Shown piece after piece: positions 61,521 through 64,000 of a DNA stretch of 64,000 nucleotides. Origin of the DNA: DAONFI01 sp035403485. GTDB taxonomy: Bacteria > Planctomycetota > Phycisphaerae > SM23-33. Location of the stretch: NCBI GenBank assembly GCA_964536835.1, contig CAZIAZ010000001.1:62001-126000 (forward strand), in the 5' to 3' direction. Every line of letters begins with the position of its first letter. Within the stretch, counting starts at the first letter, position 1. The notes below the pieces were generated by a model. The model had not been told where the DNA came from and made no database searches. It was given only the letters and a program-made list of their open reading frames with translations. The translations under genes and the position numbers were made by a program.

Positions 61521-62174
61521 TCACTTCTTCAAGGACTCCACGGCTTGAGTCATCCGGACCGTTACTTCATCCGGCGAGCCCATGCCGTCTATTTCCACCA
61601 CCTTGACCACACCGGACCGGCGATAATATTCTATAACCGGTGAAGTCTGTCTGTGGTAGACTTCCAGTCTTTCACGAACAACGGCTTCCCTATCATCGTC
61701 ACGTTGTACGAGCTTTTCGCCCGTCTCATCATCCAGCCCTTCGGTCTTAGGGGGCATAAACCTTATATGATACACTTTTCCGGTCGAAGGACAATACCTT
61801 CTTCCGGTAATTCTTTCAATAATCGCATTATCGTCCGCTTTTATGACAACAACGGCATCAAGACGTTCGCCCATTCCGGCGAGAGTTTCATCCAGCGATT
61901 CAGCCTGTGCGACGGTACGCGGAAAACCGTCCAGAAGCAACGAATCGCCGGCTTTTTTAATCGCCTTCGCCATTATGCTCACGACGACATCGTCCGGCAC
62001 AAGTTCGCCGCGATCAATTATCGCCGCAAGTTTTTTGCCCAGCTCGCTGCCGCTGGCCTTCTCGGCACGGAAGATATCGCCGCTCGAAAGATGCGTCATT
62101 CCGTATTTTTTCGCCAGCCGCTGAGCCTGCGTGCCTTTGCCCGCGCCTGGAGGGCCAATCAGCACTATCCTCAT
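61521..62174 (-). CDS. adk: Adenylate kinase
   Basis: The 217 aa enzyme equilibrates ATP, ADP and AMP. The P-loop GPPGAGKGTQ is at 7-16, DGFPRTVAQAE is the AMP-binding segment, and a long LID domain starts GRRYCPSTG. Only one of the four possible LID zinc cysteines is present, so no zinc is bound. Its start overlaps the secY stop by 4 bases, giving coupled translation. Confidence 0.97.
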   Translation of the reverse strand: MRIVLIGPPGAGKGTQAQRLAKKYGMTHLSSGDIFRAEKASGSELGKKLAAIIDRGELVPDDVVVSIMAKAIKKAGDSLLLDGFPRTVAQAESLDETLAGMGERLDAVVVIKADDNAIIERITGRRYCPSTGKVYHIRFMPPKTEGLDDETGEKLVQRDDDREAVVRERLEVYHRQTSPVIEYYRRSGVVKVVEIDGMGSPDEVTVRMTQAVESLKK

Positions 62175-63931
62175 GCATATGCTCCCTTTATGCGGGTACT
62201 CCCGCCGAGGAAGCCGCCGTAATTTCGCATAACCAGTTGAGCTTCAATTCTCTGAATCAGGTCCAACACGACAGACACAAGAATCAGAAGGCCTGTCCCG
62301 CCGAGGAACGCCGATACCTGGAACGGTATGCCCATCTTACTTGCCACAAGTGCCGGCAAAACGGCGATTATCGCCAAAAATGCTGCACCGCAGTAGGTTA
62401 TTCGCTCCATAACGGTTTCAAGATAATCGGCTGTACGCTTGCCAGGCCGCAGGCCTGGAATAAAATGGCCCATGTCCCGCAACTGGTCGGACATATCTTT
62501 GGGCCGGAACTGAACCGTTGTCCAGAAATACGCAAAGAAATAAATCATCAGCACTTCAAGTATGGTGTAGACGAACGCACCAGGCCTGAATGATTCAGGA
62601 ATCGCCTGGAAAAACGATGCCCAGAATCCTGTGCCGTTACCAAACAGTCGGCCAATCCAGTCGCCTACCAGACCGACTATCATCATCAGCGACGAGGCAA
62701 AGATAATCGGCATAACGCCGCCGTGGTTTACGCGAAGCGGTATGTAATGCCGCTGTCCGCCGTAAACGCGACGGCCCCTGGTCAGCTTAGCCTGCTGAAT
62801 CGGAATACGTCGTTGGCCTTGCGTTATCAGAATCGCGCCGGCAACTACAAACACGAACGACAGGGCAAGGACGATAATCTTCATCGGCCCTATATCGCCG
62901 CTATCGCCGAGCTGGAAACTGCTTTTGGCAAAAAGTTCACGAATTGCATACGGCAGACGTGCAACGATGCCAGCCATGATAAGCAGGCTTATGCCGTTGC
63001 CGATGCCGTATTCGTCAATCTGTTCGCCCAGCCACATCAGGAACATCGTGCCGGCGGTCAGACAGATAACCCACGTCGTAAACAGCAGCCACGAACCCTG
63101 CCACGACGGATACACCATCGAAAGGCCGCCCGGCAGGGTCTGGGTTGAAATCCACTTCAAAAACATTATCGCCTGAAAAATACACAACGCCACCGTAGAG
63201 TAGCGTGTATATTCATGTATCTTTTTCTGGCCGGCAGGGCCTTCCTTCTGAAGTTTTTCTATAGCAGGCACAACCTGCGCCAGAAGCATGAATATGATGG
63301 AAGCTGTAATATACGGCATGATTCCAAGGCCGAACAGCGAGCTTTGACTCAGGCTGCCGCCCGTGAACATGCCGTAATATTCCATCGCCTCACCAAAAAG
63401 TCCGCCGCCTTTGCCCTGAAAAAGACTTCTAATGGCATCCTGGTTTATGCCTGGAAGCGGTATTGCAAAACCTACTCTATAAATCGCAAGCAGCGCGATT
63501 GTAAAAAGCAGTTTGCCCAACAATTCCGGTATGGTAAATATGTTCTCAATCACCTGCCGGAAGTTGTTTTTGTTGACGAACACATACCAGTACGCCGTAA
63601 AAATAATCAAAGCGAAAACTATTTCGCCGACAGCCGGCATGGTTTCCTGCACTCGCCAGTTCAGCGAGGCCGCATTAGCCAAGCCGATGCCGCCCTTGAC
63701 TATCATATAGGCGCCCGCACCGCCGGCTGCACCCAGAGCCGCCATCCTGAAAGTTTCATATGAAGTTTTCGTTTTGAATGCAAACAATACGCAACAGGCC
63801 AGCACAATCAGGCCGCCCGCTAGTTTAGCCCATTCAAACTGGTCGCCGGAGATATAGTGTCCTCCGCACATCCATACGCCTGCGGCGATGAACATCAGGA
63901 CTGACAATATTTTTATGATACGAAATCCCAC
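62171..63931 (-). CDS. secY: Preprotein translocase channel SecY with N-terminal membrane extension
   Basis: SecY forms the protein-conducting channel. The canonical part begins near residue 130 (IFTIPELLGKLLFTIALLAI, then FAIPLPGIN), with later ALGIMPYITASIIFMLL-type and YIPLRVNHGGVMPIIFA segments. Before it lie about 118 extra residues with three to four predicted helices (about 7-22, 36-53, 66-88 weak, 102-118). The total is 586 aa against about 430-450 in most bacteria. The start is a GTG at 63931 with AGAGG about 8 bases before it. It overlaps adk by 4 bases. Confidence 0.95.
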   Translation of the reverse strand: MGFRIIKILSVLMFIAAGVWMCGGHYISGDQFEWAKLAGGLIVLACCVLFAFKTKTSYETFRMAALGAAGGAGAYMIVKGGIGLANAASLNWRVQETMPAVGEIVFALIIFTAYWYVFVNKNNFRQVIENIFTIPELLGKLLFTIALLAIYRVGFAIPLPGINQDAIRSLFQGKGGGLFGEAMEYYGMFTGGSLSQSSLFGLGIMPYITASIIFMLLAQVVPAIEKLQKEGPAGQKKIHEYTRYSTVALCIFQAIMFLKWISTQTLPGGLSMVYPSWQGSWLLFTTWVICLTAGTMFLMWLGEQIDEYGIGNGISLLIMAGIVARLPYAIRELFAKSSFQLGDSGDIGPMKIIVLALSFVFVVAGAILITQGQRRIPIQQAKLTRGRRVYGGQRHYIPLRVNHGGVMPIIFASSLMMIVGLVGDWIGRLFGNGTGFWASFFQAIPESFRPGAFVYTILEVLMIYFFAYFWTTVQFRPKDMSDQLRDMGHFIPGLRPGKRTADYLETVMERITYCGAAFLAIIAVLPALVASKMGIPFQVSAFLGGTGLLILVSVVLDLIQRIEAQLVMRNYGGFLGGSTRIKGAYA

Positions 63932-63956
63932 GTGCGATACCTCTTGCTGTCAGGAT

Positions 63957-64000
63957 TTATTTTTCCTCTGCGCTTCCGCCGGCATTGGTTATTTTCTCTT
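63957..64000 (-). CDS. rplO: C-terminal end of an upstream gene, probably ribosomal protein L15 (partial)
   Basis: The last codons of a minus-strand frame read EKITNAGGSAEEK followed by TAA at 63957-63959. The identity is inferred from position: L15 normally precedes secY in the spc operon, and its C-terminus is variable. The gene continues outside the window. Confidence 0.5.
   Translation of the reverse strand, partial: EKITNAGGSAEEK

Overview
This 64 kb window is bacterial chromosome, densely coded, of roughly even base composition, with mostly housekeeping genes. No CRISPR array, tRNA, rRNA, phage or complete insertion sequence was seen. Several traits suggest a Planctomycetota-type organism, most likely an anaerobic Phycisphaerae/Sedimentisphaerales-like lineage: a PVC-style prepilin-like protein, very long SecA and SecY, a biotin-dependent Na+-pumping decarboxylase, and an indolepyruvate oxidoreductase fused to a GltD-type flavoprotein. 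The lineage is an inference from gene content, not a match to a known genome.

Layout. 0-2.5 kb: aldose 1-epimerase and an enolase-superfamily enzyme. 2.5-14.6 kb: glyS with a structured leader, the pyrimidine cluster carA-pyrG-carB, purF and recG. 14.6-18 kb: a long palindromic element, a prepilin-like protein and the lipid cluster rpmF-plsX-fabH (minus strand). 18.2-22.2 kb: the oadG-oadA-oadB Na+ pump operon (minus strand), preceded by a strongly structured intergenic segment. The divergent birA supplies the ligase that would biotinylate OadA. 23-28.3 kb: a GT-C-like membrane protein, a GT9 glycosyltransferase, a coiled-coil zinc-ribbon protein, a TIGR02757 protein and a SAM hydrolase. 28.5-35.7 kb: gyrA, then the amino-sugar cluster glmM, a GlmU-like acetyltransferase and glmS. 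36-42 kb: a VWA protein and the giant oxidoreductase fusion. 42-47 kb: a deoxyinosine/uracil glycosylase, topA, a more AT-rich UroD-like gene and a small unknown. 47-56.6 kb: secA with an internal repeat array, a HAD phosphatase, a metal permease, an M42 aminopeptidase, a processive GT2, a cyclophilin and a HIT protein. 56.8-64 kb: the end of the spc/alpha ribosomal region on the minus strand (end of probable rplO, secY, adk, map, rpmJ, rpsM, rpsK, rpsD, rpoA, rplQ).

The genes tie together as nucleotide synthesis (carA, pyrG, carB, purF), UDP-GlcNAc precursor supply (glmM, GlmU-like, glmS), fatty acid and phospholipid initiation (plsX, fabH), protein export (secA, secY) and Na+-coupled anaerobic energy metabolism (oad, birA, and probably the oxidoreductase fusion).

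The most interesting items are the three-part indolepyruvate oxidoreductase/GltD fusion, a fourfold repeat array inside SecA, a large insert in OadB with an atypical OadA active-site segment, the structured RNA-like region upstream of the oad operon, and a set of palindromic intergenic repeats. One repeat lies between rpoA and rplQ and shares a sequence core with a copy near carA.
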